A stretch of DNA of 42,215 nucleotides, from NCBI GenBank assembly GCA_017563185.1, contig JAFXIL010000177.1, positions 1-42,215 of the forward strand, given 5' to 3'. Shown one piece after another: positions 14,944 to 22,504 of the stretch. This stretch comes from Kiritimatiellia bacterium (GTDB lineage: Bacteria > Verrucomicrobiota > Kiritimatiellia > RFP12 > UBA1067). Below the pieces are notes generated by a model that saw only the letters and a program-made list of their open reading frames with translations, was not told where the DNA came from and did no database searches. The stretch's first letter is position 1; each line of letters starts with the position of its first letter. Made by a program: the position numbers and the translations under genes.

Positions 14944-16179
14944 CTATCCCTTCAGCGAGGCGAGGGGGACGAGGCGGACGAGAGGCTCTACGAGGTCTTG
15001 CTCTGAGGCGATCACGTCCTCGATGTCCTTGTACGCCTGCGGCGCTTCGGAGAGGTCAAGCCGCCCCTTCGCCTTGCCGAAGCCCTTGTACTTGTGCCAA
15101 CGTTCGCACACGATGCCGTCCATCGCCTTGTCGCACTCCTCAACGGTGAGCGTGGTGGAGGCCGCGATGCGGCTCATGCGCCGGCCAGCGCCGTGCGAGC
15201 AGCTCATGAACGAATCCGGATTGCCGAGTCCGCGCACGATGTACGAGGCCGTGCCCATCGAGCCAGGGATGATCCCGATTTCGTCGAGCTTCGCTGAGGT
15301 TGCGCCCTTGCGGTGCACGCACACCTTCTCGCCGAAGTGCTCCTCGAACGCGGCGTAGTTGTGGTGGATGTCGATCGTACGCAAGAAGTTCGCGTTTGGC
15401 ACGAACTCGGCGAGCGTCGCCTTCATCATCTCCATCATGCGCCGGCGGTTCTCCTTCGCGTAGCGGAGGGCGAAGAGCATGTCGGTAAAGTAGTCATGGC
15501 CAGTCGGTTCCTCAATGGGTAGAAAGGCGAGGTCCTTGTCCGGCAACGGGGCATGGAACCGCTCGCACATCCTCGCCGCGATGCGGTGGTAGTGTTCCTC
15601 GATGCGCTTTCCGAGGTTGCGCGAGCCGGAGTGGATCATCAGCCACACCTTCGCGCCGCCTTCTGGGTCGCCCGAGCCGTCGAGCGCGGTTGACTTCTGC
15701 AGCTCGATGAAGTGGTTTCCTCCGCCAAGCGTGCCGAGGTTCATGCGGTCGAGCTTCGACGGCCAGAGGCTGGAGCGCATGCCGTTGTGCGCGGTGTACT
15801 CCTCAAAGCCTTCCCAGTTCTGCGTGGACTTGTGCGACTCTCCCTCGCCCACGGGGATGCGCTCCTTGAGCTTCTCCTGGAACGCGCGCCGGAACGACAT
15901 CTCTGCGAACACCTCTGCGGGGATGTCCGTCTCCGTGGCGATCATGCCACAGCCGATGTCCACCCCAACTGCAGCTGGGATCACGGCATCCTTCGCCGCC
16001 ACCACGCCGCCGATGGGCATTCCGTAGCCCTGATGCGCGTCGGGCATCAGCGCCACATGATGCACAAGAGCCGGATGGTGCGCAAGATTCACCGCCTGCT
16101 TGACGGCGCCCTCCTCGCAGTTCTCGCACCAGCTCTTCACGGGCATTGCATACCCGGCTTCAAACTTTTCCCACTTCAT
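14944..16179 (-). CDS. rtcB: RNA-splicing ligase RtcB
   Basis: 411 residues, slightly shorter than archaeal RtcB but within the bacterial range. RtcB joins RNA 2',3'-cyclic phosphate or 3'-phosphate ends to 5'-hydroxyl ends using GTP and manganese. Visible signatures: LMPDAHQGYGMPIGGVVA, GVDIGCGM with the metal-binding Asp and Cys, LGGGNHFIE, SGSRNLG, and SCSHGAGRRMSR with the histidine that is guanylylated. All key residues look intact. Start ATG 16179 has AAAGGA upstream. The neighbours give no RNA-repair context: no RtcA, archease or RtcR is seen, so it is a stand-alone copy. Downstream lies an AT-rich repeat block. Confidence 0.95.
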   Translation of the reverse strand: MKWEKFEAGYAMPVKSWCENCEEGAVKQAVNLAHHPALVHHVALMPDAHQGYGMPIGGVVAAKDAVIPAAVGVDIGCGMIATETDIPAEVFAEMSFRRAFQEKLKERIPVGEGESHKSTQNWEGFEEYTAHNGMRSSLWPSKLDRMNLGTLGGGNHFIELQKSTALDGSGDPEGGAKVWLMIHSGSRNLGKRIEEHYHRIAARMCERFHAPLPDKDLAFLPIEEPTGHDYFTDMLFALRYAKENRRRMMEMMKATLAEFVPNANFLRTIDIHHNYAAFEEHFGEKVCVHRKGATSAKLDEIGIIPGSMGTASYIVRGLGNPDSFMSCSHGAGRRMSRIAASTTLTVEECDKAMDGIVCERWHKYKGFGKAKGRLDLSEAPQAYKDIEDVIASEQDLVEPLVRLVPLASLKG

Positions 16180-16270
16180 TTTCGTTTCATCCTTTCACGC
16201 AATGCATAGCATACCCCGTGCCAACGAATCTGTGGATTTTGAGCCCCTTTACCATCGCAATTCCTATAGA

Positions 16271-16279
16271 TGCTATAAT
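16271..16279 (+). promoter_or_regulatory. Extended -10 element between rtcB and murJ, plus strand
   Basis: TGCTATAAT is a perfect extended -10 on the plus strand. No plus-strand gene follows; transcription would run antisense into the 3' end of murJ. The surrounding 16180-16336 is AT-rich and otherwise holds only the rtcB leader. A chance match is possible. Confidence 0.3.
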
Positions 16280-16336
16280 AAAATATAGTCTGACGATGCA
16301 GATCCTTTGCCGGACGCCTTGAGACGGCGGTCCATG

Positions 16337-17938
16337 CTAGGGCTTTCCTGCGCTGCGGCGACCGCGGAAGTCGCGCACGAGGCCCAGGAGAACGTCACGC
16401 CCGAACGCGCCCATCACCGCGAAATAGACTCCTGCGCCCACAACGACGTATGCCGCCATCGCGGCCATCTCGCCGGCCGTGCCCGAACTGGCCAAGCCCG
16501 CGCATAGAGCACGCAGCCCCACGAGCGCAGCGGCCATCGCGGCGCAGGCCGCGAGCATCAGCGCCACGGGACGCGCCAGGCGGTGCCAGCCGAGCGCACC
16601 GTTGCGCTGCCGCGCCACATGCGCAAGCCACGCGCACGAAATTCCGGCGCAAAACACGGTGGACGCAGCAAGCCCCACATGCCGCCACTCGACGGGCAGG
16701 CCGAATACGGCCGCGATGTTCAGCGTCGCGTTCAGGAACACCATCTTCACCGATATCTTGAGCGGCGTGGTGAGATCCTTCTGAGCCTGGAACCAGGGCG
16801 TGAGCGTCTTCTGCACGCAGAAGAAAGCGAGTCCGGTCGAATAGCAGGCTACTGCGCGCGCCACGCGCACCACGCCCGCGTCGTCGAAGCGTCCGCCATG
16901 ATACACAAGCCGCGTCATCTCCGGCGCGAGCACCACCAGCGCGACTGCCGCGGGCAGCACCACGAGCAGCATGTTGCGCGTTGACGAGACGAACGCCGCG
17001 CGCGCCCCATCCTCGTCCCCGCGCGCGAAGAAGCCGGAGAACGTGGGCAGAAGCACTGTGCCGAACGCAGTGCCCACGATTCCCAGCGGCAGCTCCATCA
17101 GGCGGTCGGCATAGCCGATAACGCCTGCCGCCCACTCGTTCGCCTTGAGGGCCAGCGCCTGGTCCAGCATGTAGTTGATCTGCACCGCGCCTGCGCCCAC
17201 GCATCCAATCGCCATGTTGCGCCACACGAGGCGCACGTTCTCGCTGCGCCAGCCCCTGAAAGAGGGCCATGGCGGAATGCCCTTCTTCGCCATGGCGCGC
17301 ATCATGAACGCCATCTGCAACAGTCCCGCCACGAGAATCGCAACGCATATCGCGGCGACCTTCCCGCGCACGTCAAGCGAATCGCCAACGACGAAGAGCA
17401 GCACCGCAAGCGCGACGATCCACACGATGTTCAGTATGCTCGGCATCAGCGCCGCCGCCGCGAAGCGTCCGAACGAGTTCATCACGCCCATTCCGAACGC
17501 CGCCGCGCAGATGAACAGCATGTAGGGGATGAGCAGGCGCAGATACCTCAGCGTAAGGCCCCACTTGCCGGAGAGGAAAGCGTCGCCGCCGCACCAGAAG
17601 GCACCGCCTATTATGCACCAGGCGAGAATCACGCCTGCCGCGAGCATGAGCATCGTCATCGTCATCACGGCGCGCGAGAGGCGACGAGCGCGTTCAAGCG
17701 ACGCGTCGGCCTCAAGCTCGCCTTTGAAGACCGGCACGAAGGCGGCGGTTAGCGCGCCCTCGCCGAACATTCGCCGGGCCATGTTGGGAATCGCGAAGGC
17801 GACGGTGAAGGCGCTCTGCTCAACGCCGGCGCCCACGAGGCGGCTCTGAAGCATCTCGCGCACGAGGCCGAGCACGCGCGAGCAGGCGGTGAGAAACGCG
17901 ACTACGGCGGTGTTCTTAAGTATGCTTGGGCTTGACAT
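16337..17938 (-). CDS. murJ: Lipid II flippase MurJ (MviN family)
   Basis: 533 residues, about 14 hydrophobic segments, normal MurJ size. It moves lipid-linked peptidoglycan precursor across the inner membrane. The N-terminus is characteristic: SILKNTAVVAFLTACSRVLGLVREML with the conserved SRxLGxxRE, followed by FAIPNMARRMFGEGALTAAFVPVF. Later ELPLGIVGTAFGTVLLP is also typical. ATG 17938 lies inside the end of lpxK (23-base overlap) and has no clear ribosome site of its own, so translational coupling to lpxK is likely. It is the last gene of the thioredoxin-lpxK-murJ envelope operon. Confidence 0.95.
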   Translation of the reverse strand: MSSPSILKNTAVVAFLTACSRVLGLVREMLQSRLVGAGVEQSAFTVAFAIPNMARRMFGEGALTAAFVPVFKGELEADASLERARRLSRAVMTMTMLMLAAGVILAWCIIGGAFWCGGDAFLSGKWGLTLRYLRLLIPYMLFICAAAFGMGVMNSFGRFAAAALMPSILNIVWIVALAVLLFVVGDSLDVRGKVAAICVAILVAGLLQMAFMMRAMAKKGIPPWPSFRGWRSENVRLVWRNMAIGCVGAGAVQINYMLDQALALKANEWAAGVIGYADRLMELPLGIVGTAFGTVLLPTFSGFFARGDEDGARAAFVSSTRNMLLVVLPAAVALVVLAPEMTRLVYHGGRFDDAGVVRVARAVACYSTGLAFFCVQKTLTPWFQAQKDLTTPLKISVKMVFLNATLNIAAVFGLPVEWRHVGLAASTVFCAGISCAWLAHVARQRNGALGWHRLARPVALMLAACAAMAAALVGLRALCAGLASSGTAGEMAAMAAYVVVGAGVYFAVMGAFGRDVLLGLVRDFRGRRSAGKP

Positions 17939-19097
17939 TGCAGATGTGGTCCACTGCGGCGGCGAAGTTCTCGGCGCCCTTTAGGATTTCTATGTCCACG
18001 CGCAGGTAGTAGCATGGCACGGGAGTGGTCTCGAAGCGGGGGAAGCGAACGGCGTCCTTCTCGGTGGTTATGAGAGCGTCGGCATGAAGGTCGGCGGTCT
18101 TGTTGAGTGCGTAGAGGATTTCCGAGGAGTCGTAGCGGTGGTGGTCCGCATAGCGCTCGCACCAGATCACCTTCGCGCCGAGCTTGCGCAGGGAATCCTC
18201 GAACCCCTGCGGCACGGCGATGCCCGAGAGGGTGGTGAGCGTCTTGCCCTTGAGCCATTCGAGCGGAAGCTCCTCTCGGCTCCACACGTCCTTGAGAAGG
18301 CGCGGGGCATGGCGGCACTCTATGATCTCGGCCTTGTCGTTGTATTCGCGGATGCGGCGGATGACGTCGGCTGAGTCGCCGTCGCTCTTCGTGACGAATA
18401 TGAAGTCGGCGCGCGAGATGTGGCTGGCGGGCTCGCGCAGCACGCCGCGCGGCAGCATGTGGCCGTTGCCGAAGGGATTGGTCTTGTCGACGAGCACCAC
18501 CTCGTGCGTGTGCTTGAGGCGCTGGTACTGGAAGCCGTCGTCGAGGATGAGCGTGTCGCATCCGAAGCGGGAGATCGCGTAGCGGCCGGCCTTCACGCGG
18601 TTGCGGTCCACTACAACGCACACGCCGGGAAGGTTGGCGGCGAGCATGTAGGGCTCGTCGCCGCCAGTCGCGGCGTCGAGGCGGATGCGCTTGCCGTCGG
18701 AGACGACGAGAGGCGGCTCCACCACGTCGGAGAACATGCGCTGCCACCATGGACGTTCCTTGCGGCGGTAGCCGCGCGAGAGGATGGCCACCCTACGCCC
18801 GGCGGCGGAAAGCTCGCGTGCGAACTTCTCGGTGACGGGCGTCTTGCCCGTGCCGCCCGCAGTGACGTTGCCTATCGAGATCACCTGGCAGCCGAGCGGG
18901 AATCGGCGCAGTATGCCCACGCGGTAGAAGAAGTAGCGCACCGCCACCACGGCGCGGAACACGCACGAGATTCCGGAGAGCAGGGCAAGCACCATGCGCA
19001 TTCCGGCCGGCTGGTTCTGGTCCGCCCCGGGCTGCTGAATCACCTTCACGAGCGAATGCTCGAGGCGTTCCACAAAACTGACCTTCTGCCGCTGCAC
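17916..19097 (-). CDS. lpxK: Tetraacyldisaccharide 4'-kinase LpxK
   Basis: 393 residues, somewhat longer than the usual 330 because of a 50-residue N-terminal extension. LpxK phosphorylates the lipid A precursor at the 4' position at the inner membrane. The P-loop is in SIGNVTAGGTGKTPV, preceded by a membrane-associated helix (LLSGISCVFRAVVAVRYFFY). ILSRGYRRKE, GDEPYMLA, LILDDGFQYQRL and LPRGVLREP are family signatures, and ALITTEKDAVR is near the end. A GTG start at 19097 is chosen for AAGGGGAG 8 bases upstream. It shows that this organism makes lipid A, so it has a Gram-negative outer membrane with LPS or LOS. murJ overlaps its 3' end. Confidence 0.95.
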   Translation of the reverse strand: MQRQKVSFVERLEHSLVKVIQQPGADQNQPAGMRMVLALLSGISCVFRAVVAVRYFFYRVGILRRFPLGCQVISIGNVTAGGTGKTPVTEKFARELSAAGRRVAILSRGYRRKERPWWQRMFSDVVEPPLVVSDGKRIRLDAATGGDEPYMLAANLPGVCVVVDRNRVKAGRYAISRFGCDTLILDDGFQYQRLKHTHEVVLVDKTNPFGNGHMLPRGVLREPASHISRADFIFVTKSDGDSADVIRRIREYNDKAEIIECRHAPRLLKDVWSREELPLEWLKGKTLTTLSGIAVPQGFEDSLRKLGAKVIWCERYADHHRYDSSEILYALNKTADLHADALITTEKDAVRFPRFETTPVPCYYLRVDIEILKGAENFAAAVDHICNVKPKHT

Positions 19098-19130
19098 GTC
19101 TGAATCTCCCCTTGTTCCGCGCGCGTCACG

Positions 19131-20156
19131 TCATCTGCGGGCGCGCCGTGTGGACGCCGCCTCGAGCGCCTTCTCGCAGTCCCTAAGCTCTTCGGCGTAG
19201 ATGCGCGCCTCCTTCGCCACCGCGGCGTTCTTGCTGGCATCGAGCGAGGCGAGCGCGGCGAGCGCGCCCTTCACCTCCGCGAGCGCCTTCTTCGCGGCAT
19301 ACGGCGTCTTGGGGTCGAAGTCTCTGTACACGTCAAGCGCGGCGCGCGCCTTTGCGCACTTGGCGACATCCGGATCGGCAGCAAGTTCCTTGTACTTTGC
19401 CTCGCACTCCTTCGCCTCCGACGGCCACGTCTGGCGGAACTTGACCATAGCCGCGAGCGCGGCCGCGGGGCGCTTCGTCTGCAGCCGCTCCATATCCTCC
19501 TTGAGCGCATCGTGCGTTTCGCCTATCGCCTTCAGTAGCGCGGCCGCCTCCTTTGCCTTGGCGTCGGTTCCCTTTGCGGCGGACTTCAGCTGCCGCACGG
19601 CTCCCTCGCAGGAACGGCCGAGCACCAGCTGCCTTGCGAGCGACCTGAACTTCACCGGCGTCACGCCTCCGCAGAGATCAGTCGGCGAGGGTGTGTCGCT
19701 GAGCGCGTTCACCACCGCCTCAAGCGCCCCGCGGTCGCTGCGGCCGGAATACACAATCTTGCCGCGCGCATCGACAACGTAGATGAACGGAACGCCGCCG
19801 CCATTGTCCGGCTCGCCTGCAAGACCGGCGCCCTGATAGATGGGGTACGTGAGGCCGTGCTTCTTCACAAGCTCCGCCACGGCTTCGGCATTGCGCCCCT
19901 GTCGATGCGAGCCGAGAAGCACGAACGGCTTCGTCTTGAAAGAATTCCATATCTCCGCCATGCGTGGGAGAAGCTCGATGCACGGGCCGCACTTGGCGCC
20001 CCACTCGTCCACCATCACCACCTTGCCGCGCAGGCTCTCCGCGTCAAGCTTGCGCCCGGAGTACCAGTTGTCCTCGGAAAGCCCGTTCCACTCCACGTCG
20101 GCGCTCGCGACGGCGCAAACCAGCGCGGCCGCCGCGAAGACACTTCTTCTAGTCAT
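19131..20156 (-). CDS. Exported thioredoxin-like protein with a long helical tail
   Basis: 341 residues from ATG 20156 (MTRRSVFAAAALVCAVASA, a signal peptide, with GGAAAG upstream); the frame runs on 23 codons before this but through promoter DNA. Residues 30-165 are a TlpA/ResA-type thioredoxin domain: EWGAKCGPCIELLPRM has the redox CGPC pair (Cys56, Cys59), though with K in place of the usual W before the first Cys, then VPFIYVVDARGKIVYSGRSDRGAL with the cis-Pro. The C-terminal half is Ala/Lys/Glu-rich and probably alpha-helical. It is expected to reduce or isomerise disulfides in the periplasm. It heads the operon with lpxK and murJ, 33 bases before the lpxK GTG, and has an extended -10 promoter at 20236-20248. 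Confidence 0.8.
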   Translation of the reverse strand: MTRRSVFAAAALVCAVASADVEWNGLSEDNWYSGRKLDAESLRGKVVMVDEWGAKCGPCIELLPRMAEIWNSFKTKPFVLLGSHRQGRNAEAVAELVKKHGLTYPIYQGAGLAGEPDNGGGVPFIYVVDARGKIVYSGRSDRGALEAVVNALSDTPSPTDLCGGVTPVKFRSLARQLVLGRSCEGAVRQLKSAAKGTDAKAKEAAALLKAIGETHDALKEDMERLQTKRPAAALAAMVKFRQTWPSEAKECEAKYKELAADPDVAKCAKARAALDVYRDFDPKTPYAAKKALAEVKGALAALASLDASKNAAVAKEARIYAEELRDCEKALEAASTRRARR

Positions 20157-20235
20157 CGCTCTCTTTCCTTTCAAGATACGAAACTCGCCCTTCCGCAGGC
20201 GACTCTCTGACTTGTCCTTTTCCATTGCGGACTAC

Positions 20236-20248
20236 ATTATACCAAAAA
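20236..20248 (-). promoter_or_regulatory. Extended -10 promoter of the thioredoxin-lpxK-murJ operon
   Basis: Minus strand TTTTTGGTATAAT: consensus -10 (20241-20236) with TGn in front. About 80 bases upstream of ATG 20156. No good -35 hexamer. The 253-base divergent region 20157-20409 otherwise holds only the rightward promoter at 20341. Confidence 0.6.
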
Positions 20249-20340
20249 GACGCCGTGCGTTGCGCACAAAACTTGCTTTCGTTTCGCATGACGCGCACCG
20301 CATGTCACATAGTCAAAACGATCAGACCTTGAATGCGACA

Positions 20341-20369
20341 TTGACAAGCAAATGGAAATAATGTAAACT
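20341..20369 (+). promoter_or_regulatory. Sigma-70 promoter of the rightward operon
   Basis: TTGACA (20341-20346), exactly 17 bases, TAAACT (20364-20369): a consensus -35 with a 4-of-6 -10. Predicted start near 20376, leaving a leader of about 34 bases before ATG 20410. It is the strongest canonical promoter in the window. Confidence 0.75.
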
Positions 20370-20409
20370 TTTAGACGCTGAAAACAATTGTTAGTCCAAT
20401 GGGGGTAAA

Positions 20410-21504
20410 ATGGCAGACGCATCAGAAGAAACTCGGCCCATCGACGAGCCTCGGCGGCCAACGCTGCGCGTTGGCATCGCAGGGCTCGGAAGAGCGGTTT
20501 TTTTCGGACATCTTCCGGCGCTTAAGGCGCTGCCGGAGCTCTACAGCGTTGTTGCGGTGTGCGACCTGTTGAAGGAACGGCGCGATCTCGTGGAAAAAGA
20601 CTTCCCCAACGTGCGCACGTACAGGCGCGTCGAGGACATGCTAGACGATCCCGACATCGACCTCGTGGACGTGGCCCTTCCATCCGCGGAACACGTGAAC
20701 GTGGCGATGTCCTCGCTCCAGCGAAACAAATGGACGCTCGTGGAGACGCCTCTCGCCGTCTCGCAGGACGACGCCAAGATACTCCAGGCCGCGGCAGTCA
20801 AGACGCGCGGCAAGCTCATTGCATATACGCCCGGCCTCTTCTCTCCCGACTTCCGCCTCGCACTGAGCCTTGTGGAGGATCCCCGCCTCGGAGACGTGTT
20901 CGAAGTCCACGTGCGCCACCAGGACTACGTGCGCCGCGACGACTGGCAGAGCGTAAAGCGCTGCCTCGGCGGATGCGTGTGGCACTCCGGCACGGACGCC
21001 GTCCTCCAGGCGCTCGCCCTCATGCGCTCCCGCCCCGCCCAGCTGTGGAGCGAGCTCAAACGCGTGGTGTCGCTGGGCGACGCCGAGGACTTCGCCCACA
21101 TCGTGCTCAAGGCCCGCACTAACGTCTCGGCCGCAGTCGAGCTCTGCGGCGGGCGTCTAGCGCCCTACGCCCCCTCATTCACGATCTGCGGCACGCGCGG
21201 CTCCTTCTCCGTGGCGCCCGGCGCCGCAGAGGGCGTCATGCACGTCATAGACCCTGCGTTCCGCTTTCCACGCCGCCGCTCGAGCGTGCGCACGCCGCCG
21301 CTCTGCGACATGCACGAGAGCTTCCCGGTCGTGGACATCCCCTGCTCGCTCCTGCCCGGCACCGACACCGGCCCAGCCGCGTTCTGGCGCGCGCTCTACG
21401 CGACGATCCGCACCGCCGCCCCCTTCCCGGTTGCGCTCGACGACGTGCTGGAGACAGTGCGATACCTCCAGATCGTAAAGAAGGCCTCTCCCTTCTCCAC
21501 ATGA
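20410..21504 (+). CDS. Gfo/Idh/MocA-family protein with altered catalytic motif
   Basis: 364 residues. The N-terminal NAD(P)-binding Rossmann fold is clear (LRVGIAGLGRAVFFGHLPAL, VVAVCD), and IDLVDVALPSAEHV is typical. The family's EKP motif, whose lysine takes part in catalysis or cofactor binding, reads ETP here (VETPLAVS, Thr113 in place of Lys), and the later GG...D/H active-site region reads GGCVWHSGTDAVL. It may have lost dehydrogenase activity, act on a different substrate, or be a binding or regulatory relative. The GGGGG run 5 bases upstream of the ATG is a plausible ribosome site. It is transcribed from the promoter at 20341. The next genes (zinc ribbon, half glycosyltransferase, nuclease) follow on the same strand after a 106-base gap with a second promoter. 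The second family member at 34725-36044 keeps EKP. Confidence 0.8.
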   Translation: MADASEETRPIDEPRRPTLRVGIAGLGRAVFFGHLPALKALPELYSVVAVCDLLKERRDLVEKDFPNVRTYRRVEDMLDDPDIDLVDVALPSAEHVNVAMSSLQRNKWTLVETPLAVSQDDAKILQAAAVKTRGKLIAYTPGLFSPDFRLALSLVEDPRLGDVFEVHVRHQDYVRRDDWQSVKRCLGGCVWHSGTDAVLQALALMRSRPAQLWSELKRVVSLGDAEDFAHIVLKARTNVSAAVELCGGRLAPYAPSFTICGTRGSFSVAPGAAEGVMHVIDPAFRFPRRRSSVRTPPLCDMHESFPVVDIPCSLLPGTDTGPAAFWRALYATIRTAAPFPVALDDVLETVRYLQIVKKASPFST

Positions 21505-21533
21505 AGCGACGCGCAGCACGCCGAGAAAAGCAC

Positions 21534-21567
21534 TTGATTTTTTCGCGCGAAAGGAGTATTCTACTCC
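21534..21567 (+). promoter_or_regulatory. Promoter with overlapping inverted repeat
   Basis: TTGATT (21534-21539), 17 bases, TATTCT (21557-21562). The -10 lies inside a perfect inverted repeat, GGAGTA TTC TACTCC (21553-21567), which could be an operator. Just after it an ATG opens a five-codon frame (MKEST, 21570-21587) before the zinc-ribbon gene; this may be chance. Confidence 0.4.
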
Positions 21568-21610
21568 CATGAAAGAAAGCACATAAAGCAACAAGACGGA
21601 CTAGCAGAAA

Positions 21611-21832
21611 ATGGCAGACGAAATCTCATTTGTTTCATTCGTGTGCAGCGCCTGTTCCCAAGAGCTCGAGGCGCCTCGCGAAACAATCGGCCAGACGGTC
21701 GAATGCCCGGCGTGCGGCGCCCACATCCTCGTGGCGCCGCCCACGCCAGCACCCGCGCAGCAGCAGTCCACGCAGGCGCAGCTTGACGCCATGAAGTCGC
21801 GCACGATCCGCATCGAGCTGGGAGATCTCTAG
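21611..21832 (+). CDS. Small zinc-ribbon protein
   Basis: 73 residues. Two CxxC knuckles, VCSAC (about residues 12-15) and CPACG (about 32-35), make one zinc ribbon of the kind found at the start of many bacterial regulatory or membrane proteins. It is followed by a Pro/Ala/Gln-rich linker and a short charged end (MKSRTIRIELGDL). No DNA-binding or enzymatic domain is attached, so it probably acts through protein or nucleic acid contact. ATG 21611 has only weak purine-rich sequence upstream. The glycosyltransferase-like gene begins 13 bases later, so the two are probably co-translated. Confidence 0.7.
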   Translation: MADEISFVSFVCSACSQELEAPRETIGQTVECPACGAHILVAPPTPAPAQQQSTQAQLDAMKSRTIRIELGDL

Positions 21833-21845
21833 GCCCGCCGGAGCC

Positions 21846-22502
21846 ATGCCGTCCGCCGTTCTGATCATCGCCTCCACACGCGTCCACTCGGACGTGCAGG
21901 AGATCTTGCGCATCCAGGACACCGCGGCCTCCCTTATCGAGCAGGGCCGGGCCGTGGATTTGCTCGTGCCGCGCACGTGCGCCCTTCTCTTGGCCGCCCT
22001 CGCCTCAACCGTGCGCGTCTTCACCGTTCCAGAGTTTCCCTTCTGCGGCGCCCCTCCACCGCGCGCGTCCCTGCGCCGTTTCATAATCGGATCTCTCATG
22101 TTTCTGCGCGGCGTTGCGCTCGTCTCCCGGCGCGACTACGCGGCCCTGCACGGCATGAACGACGGCGCCATCGTGGCAAAGGCCATCGCACGGGCCTCGC
22201 TTCGCCGCCTGCCGTACGTGGCAGAGTTCCACCTGCCGTTCGCGGCTCCCGGCCTCAGACGCGGCATACACACCACCATCGCCCGCGCCATGGAGCGCAG
22301 CGCCTTTCGCCACGCGGCCGCGGTAGTGCTGCCCGACGAGGCGACGCTCGCGTGTTTTCCCCCGCGCCTGCCGAAGGCGCGCGTGTCGCTCATTCCAGAC
22401 CCACATTCAGAAATAACGCCAAACGCCTTCACGCTTGGCGAATTCACCGCGGCCCTCGCACATCTCTACGACTACATCCTTCGTCCACAGCAAAAGAACT
22501 AG
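21846..22502 (+). CDS. Glycosyltransferase family 4-like N-terminal half protein
   Basis: 218 residues resembling only the acceptor-binding (N-terminal) Rossmann domain of GT-B glycosyltransferases. AVLIIASTRVHSDVQEILRI, VDLLVPRTCALLL, ALHGMNDGAIVAKAIAR, PYVAEFHLPF and FRHAAAVVLPDEATL match the pattern of a first domain ending with a secondary nucleotide-free segment. The second, sugar-nucleotide-binding domain with its E-x7-E motif is missing. The short tail (HSEITPNAFTLGEF) reads into an adjacent helix and stops. It may be a truncated enzyme, or half of a two-subunit enzyme whose partner is elsewhere. Its stop is 2 bases before the nuclease ATG, and the frame has no internal stops, so it does not look decayed. 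Confidence 0.6.
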   Translation: MPSAVLIIASTRVHSDVQEILRIQDTAASLIEQGRAVDLLVPRTCALLLAALASTVRVFTVPEFPFCGAPPPRASLRRFIIGSLMFLRGVALVSRRDYAALHGMNDGAIVAKAIARASLRRLPYVAEFHLPFAAPGLRRGIHTTIARAMERSAFRHAAAVVLPDEATLACFPPRLPKARVSLIPDPHSEITPNAFTLGEFTAALAHLYDYILRPQQKN

Positions 22503-22504
22503 CA

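Noticed and set aside
14944-16179. rtcB as part of an RNA-repair or phage-response operon
   Set aside because: No RtcR, RtcA, archease, Pnkp/Hen1 or tRNA-cleaving nuclease gene is next to it; it stands alone.
17902-18750. 282-codon minus-strand frame overlapping lpxK
   Set aside because: Arg/Pro/His-rich frame-shifted shadow of lpxK without motifs.
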